Shown one piece after another: positions 38,613-50,649 of a DNA stretch of 64,000 nucleotides; positions within the stretch are counted from its first letter, which is position 1, and the number at the start of each line of letters is the position of its first letter. The position numbers and the translations under genes were made by a program. This DNA comes from Stenopsyche tienmushanensis (Eukaryota; Arthropoda; Insecta; Trichoptera; Stenopsychidae): assembly GCA_008973525.1 (NCBI GenBank), contig WACJ01000516.1, positions 2,108,001 through 2,172,000 of the forward strand, written 5' to 3'. The notes below the pieces were generated by a model. It did no database searches. It had not been told where the DNA came from and worked only from the letters and a program-made list of their open reading frames with translations.

Positions 38613-38650
38613 CTGTAAGTGACTGGACTGCAACAATTGTTTAAATATAA
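38613..38650 (+). repeat. Solo arm of the 0.53-kb inverted-repeat element
   Basis: AAGTGACTGGACTGCAACAA and the following TTGTTTAAAT align with 25550-25583 (AGTGACTGGAATTGCAACAA, then TTATTAAATT). No opposite arm is found within 1 kb, so it is a partial copy. Confidence 0.55.
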
Positions 38651-38869
38651 TTTTAAAATAAAGAAAAAAAATCCTCAAATATAGACTCAACACTACATAA
38701 ACTTTAATAATTTCAAGTCTGTTGATCAGTTAATGGAAAATACCTTTATAAATCGTGTTTTACGAGGATTGTTTCTTAAGAATTTCATTAGAGTGTATGT
38801 CTATAAAAACCTGAGTAATCAAGTTTGTCTTCGGTGATGGAGATTCCAAAGCAGAATGCATGTGTGGAC

Positions 38870-39050
38870 TTACCAAGGAGTGTGGTTCTATCTCCCCAGG
38901 TAATTCAATTGTCTCATATTTCACCAACTGAAGTGGACCAGCAGCGTTCTCGACCTCCTAGCTGACGTAAATCACGCTCGCCATCCTCCATTGGGGATAT
39001 GAACCCGGTGCTAAAGCCTACTCCACCATCCAAGGGATGATAGAAATACG
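38870..39050 (-). repeat. SINE-like island, shares blocks with 41.4 and 24.2 kb
   Basis: On the minus strand GGATGGTGGAGTAGG precedes CACCGGGTTCATATCCCC, the order and wording of Pol III A- and B-box-like motifs, though closer together than in a tRNA. The 24.2-kb fragment shows a related order. In the other half, + strand TCTCCCCAGGTAATTCAATT (38892-38911) and GGACCAGCAGC followed by CTCGACC align with the minus strand of 41340-41445. This links three islands as pieces of one or two interspersed families. No coding frame is present. Confidence 0.45.
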
Positions 39051-40140
39051 TTTCTCGTTTGAAATATTGCCTCTGCAGGCCCGTTTCCACCCTTCACTAA
39101 TCACTGTTTTTTTTTCATTTTACACTTAAGTGATTCTGTGACTAATTACATCGCTGATTACATCGGTGAGGCTGTGATGAATTAAAAATTTTATCTTATA
39201 ATTTCACGACGTCATACTGAAAGCGCAAGACTTCTGTTATCCTTTTTCTCTTTCAGCACTCGCCATTTAAATAGAAATCCTAATGACGAAAAAATGCTTT
39301 CAAATTTAACATCATTTTATTTTACAAACTCTATTTACATACAACAAATAAAATTGTTACAATCTCTTCTTTATATTAGAGGACTCGATGTATCGTGAGT
39401 ACAAAGTACACATGACTAAATTAATTTCTCCCATACAAATCAAATATTGCTTTAAATGTACGCAAAACAAACCTTCATCAACAGCTTAGTTCAATGATAT
39501 TCCAAATATAATATACTTTTCTGTTTGTATATTTTAATATTAATTTATGAATACCCAACTCGTAAATGCCTGTAATCTAATGAGTTTTCTATAAGTATAT
39601 GTATATTCCCTTATAATTTTGTTCTGCATATTAAATATTATTATTTATTAATAAATTAAGCAATAATGGAATTCTACAAAGCTTGGCTTATGAAAAGCAA
39701 TCAAATGATTATCCCTGAGCTCTGAATTTTTAGCAGCTTAAATAAACCCAGAAGCATATTTTGTTAAAAACGTTTTCATTGGCTCGAACTTTGTGTGACC
39801 GCACTTAGTCTTATTAGAATATATAAAGTCAGAACCGTCTATTTTAACCGCTTTAACCTACAACATCGTGTGAGATATGTGGTTACAAATTCGGGCCAAA
39901 TGTAAGAAGCACATTTAAGGATCGTGATACATTTATCAGTACAAACATAATAAATGCCGCTGTCGTCTTTCAGTTTCAGATACTTATTGATTGAAATAAA
40001 ATCTCACTTATCCATTATACTAATACTATTATATATTTGTTCATAGTCACTAGTATTAGTCGTTTATAATTTTTCTCCCGATATTTGATAAAATAAAAGC
40101 AATATTAACATCTAACACATCACTCAGTAAGTTTGTAGGA
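39051..40140. other. Non-coding AT-rich DNA
   Basis: No gene, repeat or palindrome beyond chance was recognised. Confidence 0.6.
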
Positions 40141-40149
40141 TCACACATA

Positions 40150-40270
40150 ACAAGACATAGAATAACAAATTTAAAAAAATGGATTTCTCCAAGATGAAAT
40201 CTCTGACACTGAAGCTATGAGGTCTAATCAAGAAGTAAAAGGTAATGGACATGTATGGCAAAGCTTTCAT
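40150..40270 (+). mobile_element. LINE reverse-transcriptase fragment, inverted partner of 46.4 kb
   Basis: GAAGCTATGAGGTCTAATCA and the nearby AATGGACATG match the minus strand at 46403-46455 (GAAGCTATGAGGTTTAATCA, then ATGGACATG). By comparison with that copy, which has a recognisable KYLGS motif, this piece corresponds to the region around the YG-x-E-x-WT motif after the reverse-transcriptase palm. No open frame survives. Confidence 0.5.
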
Positions 40271-41334
40271 CTTCAACTTCGTCTTAACCCACTGTCTTTT
40301 TTATCTTTGCGAATCAAACCATGACCTAAGCAGATTTTGATTTGAGCAGATCAGACTCAATGCTTCAAATTGATACTGATTTATTTTTACATTTGATGCA
40401 ACTTTCAACTATTCGCACTTACAACCTTGTGTTTCATATTTTTTTATTTTTTGAGTCAAATCTTTATTCTACATAATTATATGTCAAAAATTTGAATAAA
40501 AATCAAACTTTGTATTTAAATTTTGCACGTATTGACTTTTTTGAAGTTATTCTTTGTTTTTTATGAAATTAAAATTATAATCGATGTCGAAGTTTTTAAG
40601 ATCGAAGATCTTATCTCTCTCATAAGTCTAGAACTACAAATATATTATACCTTAGATGTATAAAAATAATTTACGATTAGGGATACTAATTTTTTTAAAA
40701 CCTATGTGCAAAGTTATTATTATGCTCCAGATTCGATTTTTATACCCAATCTTTGTTATTGTATCTATTCAAAAATACGTTTCAGCTGCGAATTCCTGTT
40801 GTAATTTTAAGCACACCGTTTATGATATGAATCACTATAAACATCGGAAATATGTTTCGAGACGTTTATAATTTTTGGGTATATGTATTTGATGATGTAT
40901 TTTTTTTATCTGAGACACTTACTTTTTATTGCATTAGATGCGATATTAACGTCCATAATACGAAAGAAGGTCCTTTTAATTATGTTAAAAAATATTTTAG
41001 ATGCCATCAAAAAGCTTTATCAGCCCCTAGTGAGGACGTTTTATGTAGAAAACGATAAACTGTTTTATATCTCATTATGCTTTTATGTGCGTAATTTTAA
41101 ATGACCTTCGCTCCTGCGTTATATATTATATTTTATCACAATAACTACACAATCTTTGTGCTTCATTATAATGAAAGATACATTTTTATTCTGTAGCAGA
41201 TTTTCCTTTGAGCAATTTGAAAATGTTTCGAGGAAAAACTACTCTATTTATATCATCCAATATATTTTTCATGGGGCAATTTAAAGCACTTTACCGAAAG
41301 GAAAAAAAGAGAGAAAGTATTTCCTGGTACAATA
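40271..41334. other. Non-coding AT-rich DNA
   Basis: No gene seen. Three overlapping frames of 68-73 codons between 40656 and 41104 on the + strand show no domain and look like chance openings. Confidence 0.6.
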
Positions 41335-41470
41335 AAGTCGAGCAGCTGCTGGGGTCTCCTGGGATGTCATGAACAAGAGAAGTTCAGGAGTAGTCTGATG
41401 CCAGGGATGCTCTCATTGAATTACCTAAAGGAGACAGTGCCGATAAAGCTCACGTGTATTGACTCTTCTT
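41335..41470 (-). repeat. Repeat island sharing blocks with 38.9 kb
   Basis: On the minus strand TCTCCTTTAGGTAATTCAAT and, further on, CCCAGCAGCTGCTCGACTTT correspond in order to the + strand of 38892-38975. G+C is higher than in the flanks. Neither copy is coding. The class is unknown. Confidence 0.5.
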
Positions 41471-44400
41471 TGATAAAAAAAATACAACCTCTGCTGCTAT
41501 GTTTCCTTCTTTGTTGTGTCTTTTTATGGTGTTTATTAAGTTTTCTGTCTGTACTAACAGATTCTTTCTTCGTAGGATTTATTTTAAATTGAATTACCTG
41601 AGCTTTGAGTCATACGTCGTAGCTGAAGGTAGCTACTAAAAAATTTAAACATTCCTGATGGATTTTCGATGGTTCTCAGGACAAAAAAGAAGATTCATTA
41701 GCAACCAGATGAAATCAGCACATACTCGTATAACACTGTGCTATAATGCTGTGAGAATGTAAACACTAGTTATCTTATCTGACACTGAAATTTGAGAGCT
41801 CCCTTATTCACCCACAACAATACAACCGTGACATTCAGCAAATTAATATTCAACATGAGCACAAATCAAATCTGTGGTGTCAAACCTACGCCACCTTCGA
41901 TCAACGCCTTTGAGTAGTATATTCTGAGACAAAGTTCTTGACAGGTTAGCATTATGTATTCCGCCTTGTTGATTTTGGCCATCCCTTATTTTTAGATGAT
42001 GTGCTTATTCGCACATCTTGCAACTTTGACATTTTCTTTCGATCGAACCCTTTTCAAATATTAATGGAAATTCCCATTCATGCTTTGATATTTGCATCAT
42101 GAAAATCGATCGCAACTGTAGCATATACATTTTCTTCATCCCTCAACGATTCAAATTCGCACCAGAATATAAATAGACGGTGCGAATCTTCAGTAAGTCC
42201 TTCGAGTATATGATTAAGATTAATGAAACGCAAATAGAAAAGGTTTCGTGTTTTTATCGCCACACTCCGTCTCGGTCTTTTCCACAATCCCAAAGATAAG
42301 AAAAATATATCTTTATATATTCTATTTACTATCCCGTCCAAAAAACACGGCTAAGAGTTTGTTTCTATTTGTTTTCTTTATTTTAGCTTCTTTCTCCGAC
42401 ATTCTTCATCTTTCCTCTTAAATCACACCCGAATAAGAGACCATTTATTTTACTTGAAGTCAATTGTATTGTGGCTTAAATTGTTGCTTAAAAAATGCTG
42501 GATGAAAAATACGAATTGAAAAAAATCATCCCTACCGCGTTAAAATCCAGAGGCGACATTTTTCCCAACCAATCTTCTTAAAACAGCACACTCGTAGCAT
42601 AATGTATTTTCTTTATAAAATACTGATATTAAACTCATAAATTTGCTATGAACACCTGACACGAGACATATGTATGCTTAAAACCGGGAACTACTTCCAT
42701 ATATTTTCTCTCACTTATCGTAATTTGAAAAAATAAATACAATCCTTTGGATCGCCAATGCTATTGTATTAGACTAATGACTATACATATTTGACTAATG
42801 TATCAGTCAGTCTGTCACCAATTTCCGTTAACATCAGATACATATTAGTACTCATAGAAAATTAATATCGATAATCAATGCAACAAACGTATGCTAAGTA
42901 ATGAATAAGTTTATATTATTAAATTATTTATTAATAAATTTTCAGTCTATAATATAGACATAGACCACATACTTGGTTTGTGTATATTAGATCGCTCACA
43001 CACATACAATATATCAAAACGTATGCGTACATTGAATAGTAGAAGTACTTACATTAAATGGTTATTGAGGATGATGTAATTTTGCAGCTGCTTAATATAA
43101 TGGTAACGACGATAACCAAGTGACCGAGTTTTGATATAGTGGGTTAGTTTTTGGATTATTATATTATAATGGTTCTGATTTAAATCCAGACTGTTGGGAG
43201 CATTTTCATTGATTGTCTTGATCCAATTTTGGCGTGATTTTCTACATCTAAAAAAATAAATACTGCGATCTTTAATTGAGTCTAATTTCAATAATAAATA
43301 TTCGCTTACCTTAAAATGAGAATTATAATAGTCTTATCCTAATTTAACCATATGTGGGTGGCGATGGAAAATTGCCATTTTATAACAGATATATTATTTC
43401 AAAAAGAGATAGTCTATACGACGATAATCTGTCGCAGTTATATAGAGAAATACATTACATTTTTTAACTTGTCTTCCGGTAAATTTCACGCCTTCGTCTT
43501 GCAAATCGTACTTTAACGAGATCCATTGTTCTTGTGATGTTTTATTAATATTAACAGCTGCCTTCTTTACGAATGAGGATTAAACTTATTCTTCCATGAT
43601 TAATCATATAATGAAAGCCTCGAATTTTTCAATCCAATTTTGTACGGGTAAAAGCGATTGGGGTCCTCTGTTCCCTGTGAATTAGAGCCACTTCCGGGTG
43701 CCTTTGCCTTTCGATTTTTGTTAATGGATTACTTTTGTTCTTATCAGTGGTTACATAATAGGCCTGAATATATTTCTTGGCTGACAAATGGTACCTATAG
43801 AAGATTTTACAGTCTGCGTGGGACGTAATTTTAATATTTGTTTACATTAAACCAGCGAAGGTAAATTATTCCGCTTTAATGAGTTTCGCTCCCGGCAACA
43901 AAAAAGCTCTCCGGAGACTTCCATCAGCAGCCTTCCAACCTTGCAAACATTTGATCTAAAGACGCTGATTTTATAGCCATGTTTAGGCTATCAATCTGTT
44001 CCTCTACGCTTTCGCAGCCGACGTAGAATAACTGCCTTCAGCTCCTCCAACATTTAATTATCTTCCGCATTTTAACCTGACCATAAAAGCATTCATTAGG
44101 CATCTAATTATATCATAAATTCAAAACGAAGCAATACTCGGTTTCATAAAATGAAATTTCACAAAACATAACTATATTTCTTTATCCACACACTTCTACG
44201 TCGATATTTTAGTAATAATCTCTCTGTACCCAATTTCCCAGGATTTGGGTCGTTAATCCATCAGAAGTTTTCCAACTCCTTTGTACTGGCTTCAACGGAA
44301 TTTATATGGGTTTGAAAATAAATTCTTTGATATTGGAATTGAATCGAAATACGGTTATAATTTTTAACGATCGTCCCTAGCTTATCAAAGTTTGCACAGA

Positions 44401-46375
44401 TAAAAAGTGTTGCAAATACGAAAGCTCTATAGTCAATTAAAAAATGATTTTATATTCAATGAGCATATTCTGCAACAAAATTATATATAATATTTTCATA
44501 TAATATTTATCATTTAAGACAGCTTAAAATTTGTACATACCTTTTTTTTCGATACAAATTATTTTTGTACCCATTATTCTTATTTCTTTCCATTATACAA
44601 CTTTCGCATACAAATTCGTATTTCCTTGTTATCTAAGATTATGATGCAAAATTGGTATATATAATAATTTGATTTTAATACATTTGCTTGTTTAAAAGTT
44701 ATGATATTTTAGATAATTCAAGTTTTTTGTCCAAATTCTTTTAATCCTAAACAGTATATAATCAAAAAGCTGTGTAATTGATTACTTTTCGACATACTAA
44801 AAATCCGTTAATTGGACTAAAGATATGACTGAAATTTTTGAGTCTTAAAAGCAATAAGAGCAATAAAACTAACAATGATTAGAACAGATGGAATATGTCA
44901 TATCAAAGGATATTAATTCTACCTATGTTTTATGTGCAAATTATCTAGTATTAATATGCATTAAAAATTGATTTTACATACCAATTTGCACGCATGAATT
45001 AATGACATTTCAACAAAAGGGAATTATTTATGTATAGAAAAGGAAATTATTTAGCATTAACATTTCTACTAAATGTGAGATATTACTAATGTGTAATAAT
45101 TGTATCTCGGCTTGGCATTGAGATTTACTTCTTGAAGTTGTTGTTCATTTCTGCTTAACAGCATCCGTCCTCTTATTTATCTTCGCTGTCGTTGGAAAAC
45201 TCTACTATCCCTAAACTTCTGAAGTTCGTTTGAACTAATATCGAAGCGGCTTAAAATGATATTTTAAGTATCATTAATACCATTGAAAAATATGATTATT
45301 TTCTTTATGAAATTTTATACCCAAATCGTAATAAACGAATCTTATTTTTTCTCACGTTTGATAAAAATGCAATCATTGCAAACTGTTCCTCAGCGTATTT
45401 CTTAAACAAAAAAAATATCTTTTTAATAATCGATCGCTTTTATATTCCCGCAACTATCGCCAACAAAGACAAACTTTCATCTAAGAACAAAGAAGTGCAA
45501 TAACAGCACTTTGTCGATCTTCAGCGTAATGAAATCTTTCGAGAAGGAAATTTTATTACTGGCTTAGGACATTTATTTTTTCATTCAATCTTATAAAATA
45601 TCGTTCCAATTTCACCCAGTGTTATACTTTATTTAAATAAGCGTCCTGTAAATTTTATGATGTTTTTTCGACCTTCCTTGAAGGGGATAAGCAACAAGAC
45701 GAATATTTATATTATTCCGCATTTGCTTGTCTTAAGAGAGGCAAGGGAGATATTTTCCCACGGTATTTTCATTTCATTTCGTTTTAATTAATTCTGTTGT
45801 ACTTTTTTCCCTAATTAGTTATTTTTTCAGAGTATTAAGATGATCCTTAATATATATTTTTTTAGTCTCACGTTTATACACAATCCGAATCTTTATTAAA
45901 CTTCGTTAACGTTAAGATTTATTCAATTAAAATAATGATGAAACTAATCTTCTTGGCCTTAAATTTGAGATAACCTGTGAATTATTTATCCAAGAAACTC
46001 ATCAATTTAGGCTTGTCCTAATACTTATATTATTATGGAGTAATATACATTTAATTCTATATTTGGTTTTCACTTCTCCATTATTATGCATAATACTTAA
46101 TCGAAGTATACATCTTGCAATCTAAATTTTATATCCATTATTATTGTATGACTTTACCATTTTTGAAACATGCGGATGTGTTAGATGTTAGAACGAGTAC
46201 ATACTCCACTCGTATGTAGACATTATGACGCCAAATTATGCAAAATAATCGCTTTATTTAAATATTATCACTTCGTTTTAAATTTGTCCATGATAGTTTT
46301 TATTGAGTCTAAGAAAACATAAAATGTCAAACAAGGTGGTTAAATTTAGATAAAATAGTTCTAAGTGGACTCGAA
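41471..46375. other. Non-coding DNA with balanced blocks
   Basis: No gene seen. Blocks at about 42000-42450 and 43480-44110 are more balanced; the second contains the 10-bp palindrome TCTCCGGAGA (43908-43917). On the minus strand a GTAAGC (43306-43311) and a TTTTTTTAG 50-60 nt later mimic a short intron before an 80-codon frame, but no domain supports an exon. The remainder is very AT-rich. Confidence 0.55.
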
Positions 46376-46384
46376 TATAAAGCA

Positions 46385-46600
46385 AGGACAAAACTGATTT
46401 TCGATGTATTAAAGTGCATGTCCATGATCTCCTGATTAAACCTCATAGCTTCAACACTTGACGTTTAATTCCAGAGAGGTCTCAAAAATTTCCGTTTATC
46501 TAGATTTGTAAAAAGGCCTATCTTAGCCGCTTAGCTACCCAAGTATTTTATTTTCTTCTTGACGTAGGTGATCTCCATTGGAGATTTTTCTATGGCGTAT
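46385..46600 (-). mobile_element. LINE reverse-transcriptase fragment (KYLGS region)
   Basis: Read on the minus strand, 46578-46534 translates as MEITYVKKKIKYLGS, the V-K-K-F-K-Y-L-G-S motif that follows the reverse-transcriptase palm in many insect LINEs. A stop comes next. Downstream, frame-shifted pieces (KRQVLKL, later SWTCTL, about 46460-46405) fit the L-R-x-R-x(2)-K-x-Y...E-x-WTL segment. Stops and shifts show it is dead. Its 3' part is shared with 40150-40270 in opposite orientation. A weaker related piece may lie at 51840-51880, where the minus strand reads MEIGYVR. Confidence 0.6.
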
Positions 46601-47735
46601 ATAATTTAATCTAGTGATTTCTAGTTAGATTATTTTATATGATATTATATAAATTTAGGATTAAATCATTCATACTATCCTTCTTTTGCATGTATAATTT
46701 TAAAGACAATTATATTTTGATTCGCGCGTAAGAAATATTACTAATTATGAAAAGCTTTTAGTCGCGTTAATATAATGAATATTTAAAGAAGCTTTCACGA
46801 ATGCTAAACGCAGACCATACACTTCATCACCCTCATTACCGATCCTCCTTCATAAATATTATCAAATGGATTTTTCTTGTTCTCTCCAATTTTCGCGAAA
46901 AATTTCGACACGTGAAAAATTGAAGCAATCATCTTATTATAAACATGAGATCTCATGCTCAATCTGACGACGTGTAGCTCAAAGGTCGTCGAATCGAAAA
47001 TCTGATATCGGATGTCTTTTTCGGCGGTCGTTTTCAGTTGGGCGCCTTTGGCGAGTTTCTGGTCGTGTTTTGCCGCAGTAACGTTTTTCCCGAGATTTCC
47101 CAGAAGGCGCTCCGGTGGCTTTCCTTGTGAAAAACATTAATGTCATGCGGCCCGTCTGACGTGCGTAACCCTCCTGAGCACCTCTCTACCCTTTATAAAA
47201 TGTTATCGAAAGCAACCCCTGTAAGAATTTCCTCCAGACACCTAAATATAAATAAATGAATCGCCGATAGAAAGCTTTTATCGTAATAAACAAGAACCGA
47301 AACCTCACCTTCGAATCAAAGCCCCCGGATTTACCTTCGACATTATATCCATCAATGATTACTTCAGTAATTAAAAATGTATTAAAACCCGAATAATATT
47401 TCATTATTAATATGAATATTAACTATTTTTTTAATTATAATAATTGTTCTCATTTGTGTTTATTATATTCAAATTCTCATATGCTTTTGAGGACATTAAT
47501 GTCCAATTAATATTTAAATTACACGCTTATGTTAGAAATTTAACACAGAATTAGTTATTAATAAAGCTACATATTCATCTTTAAAGCCAAGTAACTTCCA
47601 ATTGCCGTTTAAAACATCATTGTCATTGACTTTTTTTTTAAATATTTCAGCTTATATAAGTAAAACTCAAATGATTTTCGTTTTATTACTTGACCGTTTT
47701 TGGGTATCAGTTGCACTTAGGCTGCTGCATTTTCT
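46601..47735. other. Non-coding DNA with a GC-richer block
   Basis: No gene seen. About 46900-47240 has clearly higher G+C and no recognisable frame, so it is a candidate regulatory block. The rest is AT-rich. Confidence 0.55.
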
Positions 47736-47739
47736 AGTC

Positions 47740-48490
47740 GTGCAATATATATGCAATATATGCGATATTTTAAGTGTTCGCAAATTTCAAAATTGGTTCC
47801 AGAAATTTCGAACTGGAAATTTTAAATTAAAATTTACCCTGGAAGTGAAGACTTCGTAAGGTGGATGCCGCCACACTGACTGCTGAAATCTAAAGTATTC
47901 CAACAGCAACTATTGAAAAAATATCGAACAATCTCGGATACTTATGGTGGAGTGTTCAAAGAAATCTGGAAAAATTAGGGAGATGTGGAGATAAGGAAGA
48001 TAAGTACCGTCTGAAGGGCAGGTAGTAAAACCGACCCTAAGCCTGACTTGACAAAAAAGATCTTTTGTCTGTTTGGTGGTACTGCAAGTATATCATTAAT
48101 TTTGAAACACTTAAACCTGGACAAACAATAAATGCAATACTTTATTGTGAATAATTAGAACGTAAAGCAGCAAAAATACAAAAAAATCAACCCTCTACAT
48201 CGAAGACAAATATTTTTACAGCAGGATAATGCTCGCCCCATGCGGCGAAAACAAGGCGAGGAAAAATAAACAGCTTTAGATATATGACAATTCGACATCC
48301 TCCTTATTTTTTAGACATTACTCCATCAGATTTCTATTTTTTTAGATCTATGCAGTGTGTTTGGTTGGGAAAATTACAAAACGAACGATGAGGTCAAAAA
48401 CGGACTTTTAGAATATTTTCGTTCAGAGCCCGTAATGTTTTATGGCAGTATCCAACGATGGAAATTGCATTTTGTAGTAATATGCTAAAA
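47740..48490 (+). mobile_element. mariner-family (DD34D) transposon relic
   Basis: Fragments of a mariner transposase lie in order on the + strand. The helix-turn-helix end reads SVRKFQNWFQKFRTGNFKLK (47773-47832). Near 48060-48160 come LLSVWWYCKYIINFETLKPG and then QTINAILYCE, where intact relatives have a WWD motif, so that Asp is lost. QQDNAR (48219 on) and, after a one-base deletion, HPPYFLDITPSDFYFF bring the second and third catalytic Asp, with 34 residues between them: the DD34D spacing of mariner. NDEVKNGLLEYF and FYGSIQRW follow near 48390-48470. The fragment covers most of a roughly 345-residue protein, with several frameshifts and stops. Terminal repeats and the N-terminus are not recognisable. 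It codes for nothing functional now. Confidence 0.88.
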
Positions 48491-50545
48491 AAATTAAAAA
48501 AACATGAGCATTCAGATCTTTCATTTAAAAAACGAAAATCCCTATGGATACATCTTATATATTATAAGAAATTGACCATAATTAATAATAGCCTTATACT
48601 GAAATAACGAGAGCAAGTAAATTTAAACCAATTCGTTTATATAATAATTTTCTTTAGAATTCAAAAATAAGGTTTGCAAATTATTTATACATAAATAGAA
48701 ACAAGCAAATAGAAAACTTTGTCGTATTGTTATGAAATGAAAAACTTTTTCAATTGCTTTTATTGATTTAATCAATGATATCATTTGCGTAAGTTTTTTA
48801 GAACAGTTTCTAACTTTTCCATTAACTTTTTACCATTTCAATATAAATATACGATAACTGTATCGACAGATTTTTTTAATCTGCATTTTTAATATTTTTT
48901 TGCTACATAAGGTTTTTTAATTTAGAATATGTCATCATCGCTATTTGTTATCTTACAATGAATAATTCCTTCAATGGTCGTGTTTTCTAATTTTTTGCAA
49001 GTTTCTTTATTTCCATATAAAAATCTTAAATTCGACACAAAAAATATTTAAACCCGATATTAGTAGTCTTATCAACATCATTTTATATCTTAATAATTAA
49101 GATACTTTGACTATGCTTTATCAGTTGAAAAACTTTGTGTAGAAGTTTTATAAATTACCTTGTGCTAGTCAAACGTTAGTTGCATTTTTATTTTGTACAT
49201 AACAAATGTTTTCAGTTGCCAAAGTTGCGTTATTGCCTTTGCATGAAATAAAAATGACGTAAATGCACTTTATCACAGACATTTGAACCCTTTCCAAGGG
49301 ATTTTACTATTTGCTGGCTAGACTAAAACTGAATAGAATATATAATAAGAGTATTCTTTATACTGTTCAATAGTTTTAAAATGGATGATTTTCGTGTCTT
49401 CGGCGAAATAAAATTATTTTGTCAGCTTCATTAAAATTATTCAAAAAATTTGCCTATAAGATGACACTATTATCTTGAAGTTCATTATTATTTTTTTAAT
49501 TGAGATGCTCATTTCGAGCGAAATAATTCTTAATTCAAAGTCGAACTATCCTAACTAGGTCGAGATCATAAAGTCTTCAAATGGTGCTCAATTAACATTT
49601 TCCCTAATGGAGATATGAAGTTACAGATGTAATGGATGCCGCTCGTCTTTTATCTCCCCAACTTTATTCTGATGGATGCTCTTGTTAAAGATAATAACGA
49701 GCGTGCAATTCCATTATGGAAAATCTTACACCCCTACAGTAGTGTTGCTGCTCTCAATACTCCCTGGCGCTACTTTCGCCCTAAGTTCTTAGGTACACAG
49801 CGAGCGCTCTAATGAAAATTTACTTGTCTAAGTATTTGTTTGCTTTATACGATAATATGGTCAGAAGTTGCAATAAAAAGTTTCAGCGAAACCTCTAAAG
49901 TTTTCTATTATAAATGGATACACTACGGCGTGTGGGATACGTACCAATAAGCTTTTCCGCTCTTATTTCTACGACGTTTACTTACGTTTAATTAAAACTT
50001 GATATTACATAATATTATAATATTCCTGCTTTTCTTTTCTTGAATAATTTATAAAATTATAAATTTATGACCACGAATATTTTTTTTAAATTTGGAATTG
50101 TTCAGCATACTTTAACATATACAGTAACTTAAGAATCGGATAAGAACAACAACGATGTAAAATATTTGTCAAATTAAATATATATTTTTGAAAATAATAA
50201 TTTTACGAAAATGTACTTTTTTCTTCTGGATAAAATCGATACTTCGCTGATAAAATATGTCATTTATTAGTATATTGGGTTATAATTTATTTTTATCACA
50301 ATACACTCAATCCTCCTATAACATAATTATATGATTCCAAGAAAATATCGTTCATTATAAGAGGTTCCAAGTCTATAAAAATGATAGTGTGCATTCCAAA
50401 AAAATATTAAATTTATCATTACTAGCGTTTAATACATTATATAATCTTACTCTAATGTTGGGACTCTTTACATTACATTAGAAGCTTTTATGAAATCATA
50501 TTCAACTATTTTAGCATGATTTTTTTAAAAATATAAATATGTTAT
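48491..50545. other. Non-coding AT-rich DNA
   Basis: No gene seen. A modestly balanced block lies at about 49540-49980. Otherwise long A/T runs without recognisable repeats. Confidence 0.6.
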
Positions 50546-50554
50546 TGAAAACGT

Positions 50555-50648
50555 GGTCGCCAACCACATTCCCCTATGGATTTGATCCCAAGATGATTGA
50601 ATTACAAGTCCGATCGCTTATTCGCGGGACTATCTACAAGTACATTTG
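50555..50648 (-). repeat. tRNA-derived SINE head (Thr-like), pseudogenic
   Basis: On the minus strand the sequence runs GTAGATAGTCCCGCGAATAA, GCGATCGGACTTGTAATTC, then TTGGGATCAAATCC. These correspond to a tRNA D-arm and A box, an anticodon arm with TGT (threonine) in the loop position, and the T-arm B box, followed by GGGGAATGTGGTTGGCGACC. Acceptor-stem pairing is absent, so this is not a working tRNA. A diverged partner including the post-B-box sequence is at 30018-30092, so it is an interspersed SINE family rather than a lone tRNA pseudogene. Confidence 0.62.
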
Positions 50649-50649
50649 G

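Noticed and set aside
43049..43311. Short intron-like GTAAGC...TTTTTTTAG on the minus strand before an 80-codon frame with a faintly THAP-like W-x-K-x-I stretch
   Set aside because: The C-x(2-4)-C start of a THAP domain is absent upstream and the downstream residues do not fit; splice words this short occur by chance.
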